Shown: piece by piece, positions 1 to 4,447 of the stretch | Layout of the letters: every line of letters begins with the position of its first letter | How positions within the stretch are numbered: position 1 is the stretch's first letter | Origin: an uncultured Ruminococcus sp. | GTDB lineage: Bacteria > Bacillota > Clostridia > Oscillospirales > Ruminococcaceae | Direction: 5' to 3' | Length of the DNA: 5,455 bases | NCBI GenBank assembly: GCA_945867875.1 | Contig: CAMBJF010000167.1 | Location: forward strand, 1 to 5,455 | Translations under genes and position numbers: made by a program | Notes under the pieces: generated by a model | The model's database searches: none | What the model saw: only the letters and a program-made list of their open reading frames with translations | Told to the model about the DNA's origin: nothing

Positions 1-2
1 CA

Positions 3-56
3 TATGTCTTAACCGAAAAAGGATTACGACATTTTATAAAAAAATTTGATGAATGA
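3..56 (+). CDS. 3' end of an unidentified gene (17 codons)
   Basis: The third frame is open from the window edge and ends at a TGA at 54-56. It reads YVLTEKGLRHFIKKFDE. The 'Y-x-L-T-E-K-G' pattern followed by a basic amphipathic helix is common at the end of winged-helix DNA-binding proteins, but a 17-residue tail is far too short to assign a family. No terminator follows directly; the first T-tailed hairpin downstream is at 162-199. The other two forward frames stop within the same stretch. The gene start and any function lie outside the window. Confidence 0.4.
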   Translation, partial: YVLTEKGLRHFIKKFDE

Positions 57-161
57 AATAATAACGGCACTATGTTTTTTAACCTACATACTACTTCTTT
101 TTACATAAGTTTATTCTTGCTGCTTCCAGCAATGGCTCGGTTGGGTTTGTAGTATGGATTG

Positions 162-199
162 ATAGAGACTGCTGGCATTATCAGTGGTCTCTATTTTTA
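162..199 (+). terminator. Hairpin with T-tail, probable terminator
   Basis: ATAGAGAC at 162-169 pairs perfectly with GTCTCTAT at 187-194. The 17-nt interior can form a further short CTG/CAG stem. A run of T (194-198) and then more A/T-rich sequence follows on the plus strand, as in a Rho-independent terminator. The stem is only moderately GC-rich, so termination may be weak. It lies about 105 nt after the stop of the gene entering the window and just upstream of the promoter at 208, which would insulate that promoter from upstream transcription. Confidence 0.5.
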
Positions 200-207
200 T
201 TTTCCTA

Positions 208-236
208 TTGCATATTGCAAAGCCATGTGATATAAT
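208..236 (+). promoter_or_regulatory. Strong sigma-A-type promoter
   Basis: A TTGCAT -35 box (208-213) and a perfect TATAAT -10 box (231-236) are separated by 17 nt. The -10 box is preceded by TGA, giving an extended -10 (TGnTATAAT). Transcription would start near 242-244. A short palindrome, TTGCA-TAT-TGCAA at 208-220, covers the -35 box and could be an operator. No well-placed ORF follows; the first downstream element is the terminator at 289-318, so the product is more likely a short RNA or a leader than an mRNA for a nearby gene. Confidence 0.65.
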
Positions 237-242
237 AAATCT

Positions 243-318
243 TGTCCAGATAACCCAAACACAATTATGTGCTTTTGTGGTTTCATAAGCATCGAGCGAC
301 ACCTCGGTGCTTTTTCTT
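243..318 (+). ncRNA. Candidate small RNA of about 75 nt
   Basis: This is the stretch between the expected start site of the promoter at 208-236 and the T-tail of the first terminator. It contains a possible weak internal hairpin (CACA-ATTA-TGTG, 261-272) and ends in the 8-bp terminator stem at 289-310. Read-through would extend it to the second terminator at 387, about 145 nt. I do not recognise an RNA family. Plasmid or element copy-control antisense RNAs and transcription-attenuation leaders have this size and layout, but that is only an analogy. Exact ends are inferred from promoter and terminator positions. Confidence 0.35.
289..318 (+). terminator. Rho-independent terminator
   Basis: GCATCGAG (289-296) pairs with CTCGGTGC (303-310) through a 6-nt loop. 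All eight pairs form, one of them a G-U. Two more A-T pairs extend the stem at the base, and TTTTTCTTT follows from 311. It is the first terminator after the promoter at 208-236. Confidence 0.75.
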
Positions 319-352
319 TATCAGCATTTTGCAATTAAAATTCAAATCTTTC

Positions 353-387
353 GCCTGTCGAATTTAAAAGTTCGGCAGGCTTTTTTT
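353..387 (+). terminator. Strong Rho-independent terminator
   Basis: GCCTGTCGAA (353-362) pairs with TTCGGCAGGC (371-380), a 10-bp stem with a single G-U pair and an 8-nt loop, followed by seven T (381-387). This is the clearest terminator in the window. Together with the one at 289-318 it forms a tandem pair only 43 nt apart, so transcription from upstream is strongly blocked from entering the gene fragments beyond 540. Confidence 0.85.
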
Positions 388-476
388 ATTTTCTCAAAAA
401 AATTTTTAAAAAAGTCGGTACTTTTGAAAATTCGGGTGTATACTGTACTTGTGATTCATTGGTTCCATCTCCTTAA

Positions 477-516
477 CCGATGTCGACAGTACGCATATGC
501 GCACTGCCGATATCGG
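477..516. repeat. 40-bp imperfect palindrome without spacer
   Basis: The arms 477-496 and 497-516 match at 17 of 20 positions when one is reverse-complemented. The differences fall at pairs 482/511 (G-T), 486/507 and 491/502. The centre is GCATATGC, and the right end also contains a perfect CCGATATCGG (507-516). As DNA, it could bind a dimeric or tetrameric regulator or recombinase. As RNA, it could form a long hairpin just before the start at 545. No T-tail follows, so it is not a terminator. I do not recognise it as a known oriT, dif or integrase core site. Confidence 0.7.
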
Positions 517-544
517 AAAACCATACAAGAGAGGCGTATGTGTA

Positions 545-610
545 ATGGAAAGCAGAGTACCACGTCCTTGCCGTCACGGCGGCTGCAGAGTATTGACAAC
601 AGAAGGCTAA
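545..610 (+). pseudogene. Fragment resembling the N-terminus of a small HNH endonuclease
   Basis: An ATG at 545 opens 21 codons ending at a TAA at 608-610: MESRVPRPCRHGGCRVLTTEG. The pattern R-P-C-[RK]-x-x-G-C-x-x-L-T-x-x-G is what I know from the start of small phage-type HNH endonucleases, where the next residues are normally Tyr-Cys or similar, completing a zinc knuckle. Here the frame stops exactly at that point, and the HNH motif is absent. A GAGAGG at 529-534, 10 nt upstream, is an acceptable ribosome binding site. The 40-bp palindrome ends 28 nt before the ATG. Either the gene was broken near 608, or this is a true 21-residue peptide. The family link rests on one short motif. Confidence 0.45.
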
Positions 611-611
611 G

Positions 612-1013
612 GTGACTGCATCGGAAATATCAGAAACGGAAGAAATATCTTCCTCAATGACACTGCCCGAAGGTATTGACCCCGATGTCCTTATTTCAAG
701 CATAGCAGCGGAAGAAGTTGCGGAGGTAGTGGGTGAGGTCAGTGTTTCGGAGGAATTTGTGACAGAAACAGCGGTCGTGCAGGAGCCGCTTGTAACAGAA
801 GCCGCAGTCGAAACAGAATCCGTTGTATCTGAAACGGCAGAATCTGTTGTTACAGAAAATGTAACAGAAGCGGCGGAGGTTACGGATATTGTTTCGGAAG
901 AGACCGAAATGACGGAGGTCGTTGCAGTCCCCGAAACCCCAAACGGGGTAATGGGATTTGTGCAGAACAATCCTGCTGTTGTGGGCGTTCCTGCTGCCAT
1001 AATGGCAATCTGA
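612..1013 (+). CDS. Acidic Val/Thr/Glu-rich protein fragment, cut inside a hydrophobic end
   Basis: A GTG at 612 has AGAAGG five bases upstream and follows the previous stop by one base. The frame is open only from 597, so a natural start at the GTG is possible, but an N-terminal truncation is equally possible. The 133 residues contain about 29 Glu/Asp and no Lys, Arg, His, Cys, Trp or Tyr. Residues about 47-107 are degenerate short repeats of the VTE / SET / TEAA type, as in an extended wall-spanning stalk. The end (about 112-133, NNPAVVGVPAAIMAI) looks like the beginning of a membrane anchor that lacks its second half and positive stop-transfer residues. At about 1004 the sequence switches to VirB4 coding. 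It resembles surface proteins carried by conjugative elements in general style only; no domain is recognisable. Confidence 0.5.
   Translation: MTASEISETEEISSSMTLPEGIDPDVLISSIAAEEVAEVVGEVSVSEEFVTETAVVQEPLVTEAAVETESVVSETAESVVTENVTEAAEVTDIVSEETEMTEVVAVPETPNGVMGFVQNNPAVVGVPAAIMAI
1001..1012 (+). other. Probable breakpoint joining two gene fragments
   Basis: In one frame the bases finish the acidic protein (…A-A-I-M-A-I, then TGA at 1011-1013). In another they read G-N-L-K-T-Q-S, the expected lead-in to the VirB4 'LILDYIWNR' segment. Upstream of 1001 the VirB4 frame gives residues unlike the family (Cys-Cys-His). The switch therefore falls within about ten bases, and GGCAATC is a plausible shared sequence at the join. 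Confidence 0.55.
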
Positions 1014-1525
1014 AAACGCAGTCCATGCTGCTGATTCTCGACTATATATGGAACAGACTTTCCGAGAACAGAGATAAGGGCAGAAAGACCTACATCTATT
1101 TCGATGAAGCGCATCTGCTGTTCCAGGACGAGTATTCCCTTGATTATCTCCGTATGTTGTGGAAACGTGCAAGAAAGTACGGCGGCGTGCTTACGGGAAT
1201 TACGCAGAACGTTGAAGATCTGCTGAAAGATGATAAGTCCCGTTCAATGCTCAGTAACTCAGAATTTCTTGTTCTTCTCAAGCAGAATCCCACCGATGCG
1301 GCAAAGCTGCAGGACATTCTTCATTTCACAGATTCTGAAATTCAGTATGTAAATGATACTCCCGCAGGACATGGTATTTTGGTGCTGGGCGGCAAGACAA
1401 AGATACCGTTCTATGACGAGTTCCCCAAGGACACCAAGCTTTACAGCATGATGACCACCAATTTCAGCGAAACAGCGAAAATGCTTCAGGAGGAAATGGC
1501 ACAAAAGGAATCCGAAGCATCATAA
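1004..1525 (+). pseudogene. virB4: VirB4/TraE-type conjugation ATPase, C-terminal part only
   Basis: VirB4 ATPases sit at the inner face of the membrane and energise the type IV secretion channel used in conjugation. About 173 residues of the C-terminal ATPase domain remain, against roughly 600-800 in intact homologues. Counting from the first ATG at 1025, Walker B is TYIYFDEAHLLF (about residues 22-33, Asp27-Glu28), followed by W-K-R-A-R-K-Y-G-G (46-54), the TGITQN glutamine motif (57-62) and the typical end 'GILVLGG…PFYDEFPKDTKLYSMMTTN'. Walker A and the whole N-terminal domain are missing, so the fragment cannot hydrolyse ATP by itself. No ribosome binding site precedes 1025, and homology begins a few codons before it, so that ATG is not a true start. 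The next gene begins 21 nt after the stop, as expected in an operon. Confidence 0.85.
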
Positions 1526-1546
1526 GGAAAGAGAGGGAGATGTTTT

Positions 1547-2011
1547 ATGCCAACAGTTGACAGAAAAAATACCGATACTGACGAAAAGCACTCCCTTTCC
1601 TCTTTTGATAAGAGAAAGGTGCAGAGCGTGACCTTTGGAGCAAAGCAGCTTGAAAGGAAAAAGTACAGAGTGGTGAAACACGAAACGCTTTCCCCGAGAG
1701 CTGCGCTCAAAGAAAATGTTAGTTGTCCGGTGGATAACGAAGTTCGTGCTCCACTGGAGCACGATGAAAAAGTGGATACGAATATAACTTTTAAGAATAA
1801 TTCTGCAAAGTCTGATTCCCACAATCATACACATCATAGAAGTGCGGAAAACAACGCTGATACAAGCACTTCGGGTATTTCTCCCGAAGTCGCACAGCGT
1901 ATGCAGAGGGCGGCATATATTCAGCAGATGAATAATGAGAAAATTTCTCAGAATATTGCATCTGCAAATACAGTTCCCGATGATAAAAATGTTTCAACAC
2001 CGATACTATGA
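1547..2011 (+). CDS. Hypothetical protein, probably the N-terminal half of a frame-disrupted gene
   Basis: The 154-residue frame starts at an ATG with a strong purine-rich site (AGAGGGAG, 1532-1539) seven bases upstream, 21 nt after the VirB4 stop. I do not recognise a family. The protein is hydrophilic, rich in Lys, Ser, Asn and His, and has no signal peptide or membrane helix. A basic start (SSFDKRKVQSVTFGAKQLERKK, about residues 18-39) is followed by a low-complexity Asn/Ser/His stretch (about 87-110) and a predicted helix (SPEVAQRMQRAAYIQQMNNEKI). It ends at a TGA just where the following frame becomes convincingly coding. Removing one base between about 1985 and 2009 would join the two into a single protein of about 431 residues. 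The position directly after virB4 suggests a conjugation accessory role, by context only. Confidence 0.65.
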   Translation: MPTVDRKNTDTDEKHSLSSFDKRKVQSVTFGAKQLERKKYRVVKHETLSPRAALKENVSCPVDNEVRAPLEHDEKVDTNITFKNNSAKSDSHNHTHHRSAENNADTSTSGISPEVAQRMQRAAYIQQMNNEKISQNIASANTVPDDKNVSTPIL

Positions 2012-2843
2012 TCTGATCGCAGCAGTACCAAATGTTAATCAGAAAAATGCCTTGATAGATGCAATGAACAATGCAATTTCAGCGGCAATTTCAAATGCAA
2101 TGCCGGCGGCACTTGCTGAGTACAATGCACTTATGGCAAGCCTTGATGATACGCTTACGGCAGAAACTCACAGGCAGCATTATGAAACCGAACAGCAGAG
2201 TGTGCCTAACAATAATGCCGATTCCGCAGAGTTTACGGGAATGCCTGTTGTTGGTACAAATCATTTCGGAAATGTTGAGATAAACAGTGAATTGTCGGCA
2301 GAGGAGCTTCTTGCGTATATCGCAATTTACAAATCCATGAGCATAATCAACCCCGATGACAGTAACCCCGATGCGGAGCAGATCCTGAACATTACCCCGC
2401 AGGATATTATGGATTTCTTTGAAGAAACGGAATTCATAACAATAACCACCGATGTCACACATGGTAATTTCTGCTCAGGTATGAACTGCAAGCGCAGGCT
2501 TGTTGATGAAGCATGGGAGTATTACTGTGACGGGGATCATGATAATCTGACCGGTGAGATAGGAGCGTGCAAAACAGCCGATGAGCTTCGGGAAAAGGTT
2601 ATGGAGCTTACCGATGCGGAAAGTAATGGTGTCGATGAGGACAGCTTTAATAAACTCATTGAAGAATATATGAAGCTCATAGAAAAGGAGCTTGACATTA
2701 CCGAAGCGGATTACCGAAAGTTCGGTGCGGCAGATAACACAAAGGCACAGGAGTATTATCAGAAACTTATTGATGAAGGGGCAATTCCAAATAACTTTTG
2801 GAATGTCGAAACACCCATAGGGGAGGAGGACAGCGATGAATAA
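1935..2843 (+). CDS. Hypothetical protein, probably the C-terminal part of the same disrupted gene
   Basis: The frame is open from an ATG at 1935, but its first 18 or so residues overlap the preceding gene's frame and look non-coding. Convincing coding begins at about 1989-2010 (MFQHRYYDLIAAVP…). No ribosome binding site precedes any of the ATGs at 1935, 1980 or 1989, which favours a frame disruption over a separate gene. No family recognised. An Ala/Asn-rich helical part (residues about 35-70 from 1935) is followed by an acidic region with four cysteines (180, 185, 198, 212; spacing C-x4-C-x12-C-x13-C) that could bind metal or form disulfides. The C-terminus is a Glu/Lys-rich helical part. 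No membrane helix is visible. The last 8 bases overlap the next gene, so translation is probably coupled. Confidence 0.65.
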   Translation: MRKFLRILHLQIQFPMIKMFQHRYYDLIAAVPNVNQKNALIDAMNNAISAAISNAMPAALAEYNALMASLDDTLTAETHRQHYETEQQSVPNNNADSAEFTGMPVVGTNHFGNVEINSELSAEELLAYIAIYKSMSIINPDDSNPDAEQILNITPQDIMDFFEETEFITITTDVTHGNFCSGMNCKRRLVDEAWEYYCDGDHDNLTGEIGACKTADELREKVMELTDAESNGVDEDSFNKLIEEYMKLIEKELDITEADYRKFGAADNTKAQEYYQKLIDEGAIPNNFWNVETPIGEEDSDE

Positions 2844-3150
2844 CCCATTCAAGGCAGCGAAAAATTTCATCAATCGTTACAAAAAGGAAGAATGGTTCCG
2901 GGCAGTTGTAATAATAATCATTGTGACTGTTCTTACTGTGTTCGGAGTAGGTTATAAGAGGTATCTGGCGGAAAAAGAAAAACCGCCCGAACAGTCAGAA
3001 ACTGAACAGGCGGAGGAATCACTTATAGAAAATATCTGGAATGACAGCAAGCTGCATCTTGCGGTGTTTGTATCGCTGTCCGCAGCTCTCCTTGCTGTTG
3101 AGCACAATAAAAACAGGCTAAAACAAACGGGAGGCAAGGAAGAAGAATGA
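2836..3150 (+). CDS. Small membrane protein with two predicted helices
   Basis: The 104-residue protein begins at an ATG inside the end of the previous gene (8-nt overlap), with a GGGGAGGAGGA ribosome binding site at 2820-2830. A basic/aromatic N-terminus (about residues 1-22) leads into a hydrophobic helix at 23-40 (VVIIIIVTVLTVFGVGY). A charged Glu-rich linker (45-70) and a second, milder hydrophobic segment at 73-88 follow, then a Lys/Glu tail. No family recognised. Its place in a conjugation operon, next to another short membrane protein, suggests an inner-membrane accessory of the mating channel, by context only. Its TGA is embedded in the ATGA start/stop overlap with the next gene. Confidence 0.8.
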   Translation: MNNPFKAAKNFINRYKKEEWFRAVVIIIIVTVLTVFGVGYKRYLAEKEKPPEQSETEQAEESLIENIWNDSKLHLAVFVSLSAALLAVEHNKNRLKQTGGKEEE

Positions 3151-3326
3151 AGCGTTTCAAAGAATGGTGGAAGGAAAACTGGGAGGTAAGGTCATTCAGA
3201 TATGGCGTTACCATAGTTGTCCTCATAATTGCTGCCGTTGCAGTAAGCATTTATGCGGATATTCGGGACAGCAGGGAGCAGCTTGCTAATAAATCGGCTG
3301 AATATTGTTCAGCCAATTCAAAATAG
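3147..3326 (+). CDS. 59-residue single-helix membrane protein
   Basis: The ATG at 3147 overlaps the previous stop (ATGA), and AAGGAAGAAG lies just upstream. The protein starts MKRFKEWWKENWEVRSFRYG, a basic and Trp-rich N-terminus, followed by one hydrophobic helix at about 21-37 (VTIVVLIIAAVAVSIYA) and a short charged tail ending AEYCSANSK. It has no cleavage site and no known domain. Layout (amphipathic basic start, then helix) resembles the N-terminal half of the preceding gene product. The stop lies 2 nt from the stop of the opposite-strand nuclease-like gene, and a hairpin occupies its final codons. The tail may have been altered when that gene arrived, so the natural C-terminus is uncertain. 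Confidence 0.7.
   Translation: MKRFKEWWKENWEVRSFRYGVTIVVLIIAAVAVSIYADIRDSREQLANKSAEYCSANSK
3296..3314 (-). terminator. Hairpin at the convergent gene ends, possible weak terminator
   Basis: GGCTGAA (3296-3302) and TTCAGCC (3308-3314) form a perfect 7-bp stem with a 5-nt loop, and flanking AAT/ATT can extend it past a mismatch. On the minus strand it is followed by GATTTATT, a poor U-tract, 15 nt past the nuclease-gene stop. On the plus strand no T-tract follows. It could terminate or stabilise the minus-strand transcript, but it lies inside the 59-residue gene. Confidence 0.35.
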
Positions 3327-3328
3327 AA

Positions 3329-4348
3329 TTATTCGGATTGCAGCAGCTTTTTCAGTTCTTCCTTGCTTGGTAAAACAGTTTCATATTTACTTGCAAAAAT
3401 CTGAGTGTTGTTTTCGGGAAGAGTCATTTCTACAAGTGACTGTTTTTTATCCTTACAAAGTACAATTCCGATTGTGCTGTTTTCGTCCGGCAGCTTTACA
3501 GTTCTGTCGTAATAATTGACATACATTTGCATTTGTCCCAGATCCTGATGCTTAAGTTCACCAATTTTTAAATCAAACAAAACAAAACATCTCAAATATC
3601 TGTTATAGAACACAAGGTCAATGAAATAGTGATCCTCATCGAGGGTTATTCTCTGCTGTCTGCCAACAAAGGTAAAACCTTTACCTAATTCAAGCAGAAA
3701 TTTCTGAAGATTATCTATGATTCTTGACTCAAGTTCTTTTTCGGAATACACAGGAAGCTCGGGTAATCCAAGAAATTCAAGAACATAGGGGTCTTTGACG
3801 AGATCATTGGATTTTTCAATTACATGACCTTCAAGAGCAAGCTGGCTGACTTTTTCTTTATCGGTACTCAATGCAAGGCGTTCATATAGTGAGGAATCGA
3901 ACTGTCGTTTAAGCTCGGAAAGACTCCATTTGTTTCTTACAGCCTCTATTTCATAAAAATGGCGCTCATCAACATTTGTTATTCTCATTAGCTTCAAATA
4001 ATGTGACCAGCTTAAATAAAATTTTCGACCTGTTTCCGTGCTTGGCAGATTTTCAAATTGGGGAAACACTGTTTCCCCAATCTTATCGTTTGAATAAACA
4101 GTATAAAATCTTCTCATTAATTTCAAATTGTCGGCTGAATATCCTTTGCCAAAATTCGGAGTAAGGTAATCTGCAAGATCGTGGAGCAAGTGCTTCCCAT
4201 ATTCTGCTCTACCATTACCGTTTTGTTCTTCAACTATGATTCTGCGACCAATTTCGTAGTAGGTGTAAACCATAGAAATATTTACTGCTTTTTTTACATT
4301 ATTTTTTGCCTGTATAAGCAAATCAAGTATTTCCTCATTAAAAGACAT
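3329..4348 (-). CDS. DUF1016/YhcG-type PD-(D/E)XK nuclease-like protein
   Basis: The 339 residues match the full length of the DUF1016 (YhcG) family: an N-terminal helical domain (about 5-150, with Y-Y-E-I-G-R-R-I at 30-37 and S-W-S-H-Y at 113-117) and a C-terminal PD-(D/E)XK nuclease fold (about 165-330). Candidate catalytic residues are Glu207 (KELESRI), Asp244 (FIDLVFYNR), Asp259 and Lys261 (LFDLKIG) and Gln272 (GQMQMYVNYYD); all expected positions are filled. Family members are predicted DNA nucleases, often on mobile elements or near restriction systems. Their target is not established to my knowledge. The start is fixed by GGAGG at 4355-4359 on this strand, 6 nt before the ATG. The gene has its own promoter (4402-4430), runs against the conjugation genes on both sides and looks more A+T-rich than they are, which points to acquired cargo. 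Confidence 0.9.
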   Translation of the reverse strand: MSFNEEILDLLIQAKNNVKKAVNISMVYTYYEIGRRIIVEEQNGNGRAEYGKHLLHDLADYLTPNFGKGYSADNLKLMRRFYTVYSNDKIGETVFPQFENLPSTETGRKFYLSWSHYLKLMRITNVDERHFYEIEAVRNKWSLSELKRQFDSSLYERLALSTDKEKVSQLALEGHVIEKSNDLVKDPYVLEFLGLPELPVYSEKELESRIIDNLQKFLLELGKGFTFVGRQQRITLDEDHYFIDLVFYNRYLRCFVLFDLKIGELKHQDLGQMQMYVNYYDRTVKLPDENSTIGIVLCKDKKQSLVEMTLPENNTQIFASKYETVLPSKEELKKLLQSE

Positions 4349-4366
4349 AATTTGCCTCCAATTCTA

Positions 4367-4375
4367 TGTGGATAA
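4367..4375 (-). promoter_or_regulatory. Perfect DnaA-box sequence, function unproven
   Basis: TTATCCACA on the minus strand is the consensus DnaA box. It lies in the leader of the nuclease-like gene, next to a very A/T-rich stretch (4376-4430). Only one perfect copy is visible; nearby TTATCAAAG is a poor match. A single 9-mer can occur by chance at the few-percent level in a window this size. Confidence 0.3.
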
Positions 4376-4391
4376 ATTTTTTGAACAGCTT

Positions 4392-4410
4392 TGATAAATA
4401 TATTTTATCA
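4392..4410. repeat. Operator-like palindrome in the divergent intergenic region
   Basis: TGATAAA (4392-4398) and TTTATCA (4404-4410) are perfect inverted repeats separated by TATAT. The site covers the -10 box and the expected start of the minus-strand promoter, and lies 38 nt before the topB start. A repressor bound here would shut off the nuclease-like gene and perhaps affect topB. No regulator gene is visible in the window. Both arms are A/T-rich, so chance is not excluded. Confidence 0.5.
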
Positions 4411-4430
4411 TAAAAAACTATAAAAATCAA
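4402..4430 (-). promoter_or_regulatory. Promoter of the DUF1016 nuclease-like gene
   Basis: On the minus strand a TTGATT -35 box (4430-4425) and a TAAAAT -10 box (4407-4402) are 17 nt apart. The -10 box is preceded by TGA, an extended -10. Transcription would start near 4395 and give a leader of about 47 nt carrying the GGAGG site. The promoter lies inside the topB upstream region. I could not find an equally good plus-strand promoter for topB there. Confidence 0.6.
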
Positions 4431-4447
4431 CAGAAAGGACTGATTTA

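Larger units (their letters stand above)
57..544. other. Non-coding, signal-rich region
   Basis: About 490 bases with no convincing protein gene. Small open frames exist on both strands, but they lack ribosome binding sites and read through hairpins and T-tracts. The block holds a perfect 6-bp hairpin with a CTTC loop at 117-132, a T-tailed hairpin at 162-199, a strong promoter at 208-236, two good terminators (289-318 and 353-387), an A/T-rich stretch at about 381-412 and a 40-bp imperfect palindrome at 477-516. A TATACT at 439-444 could be a -10 box, but I see no matching -35 box. The density of signals suggests a regulatory or small-RNA region rather than decayed coding sequence. Confidence 0.6.

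Noticed and set aside
111..302. 63-codon frame on the minus strand
   Set aside because: It has no ribosome binding site, runs through the T-tailed hairpin and the plus-strand promoter, and its residues look random.
289..318. Terminator hairpin resembling the 3' end of a Cas9 tracrRNA (GCACCGAG…CGGTGC type)
   Set aside because: Only the generic GC-rich stem is shared. There is no CRISPR array, anti-repeat or cas gene, and it is fully explained as a terminator.
267..338. 23-codon peptide (MCFCGFISIERHLGAF…) inside the candidate small RNA
   Set aside because: No ribosome binding site precedes the ATG and the frame runs through the first terminator.
8..480. CTTAACCGA present twice (8-16 and 472-480) as possible direct repeats of an insertion
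   Set aside because: A single 9-mer pair can occur by chance, and nothing between the copies looks like a mobile element with ends.
593..598. Perfect TTGACA, possible -35 box
   Set aside because: No acceptable -10 box lies 16-18 nt downstream, and the hexamer falls inside the HNH-like fragment.
473..1114. 213-codon Ser/Thr/Val-rich minus-strand frame
   Set aside because: It is the antisense shadow of the repetitive acidic gene and of the start of the VirB4 fragment; it crosses the breakpoints and has no start signals.
2003..2012. CTA-TGA site as a programmed +1 frameshift like that of prfB
   Set aside because: There is no Shine-Dalgarno-like stimulator just upstream and the tRNA would re-pair poorly. 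A one-base change in the A5 run is simpler.
4376..4447. Plus-strand promoter for topB (TTGAAC or TTGATA as -35)
   Set aside because: No -10 box lies at an acceptable distance from either; spacings come out at 14, 19 or 22 nt.
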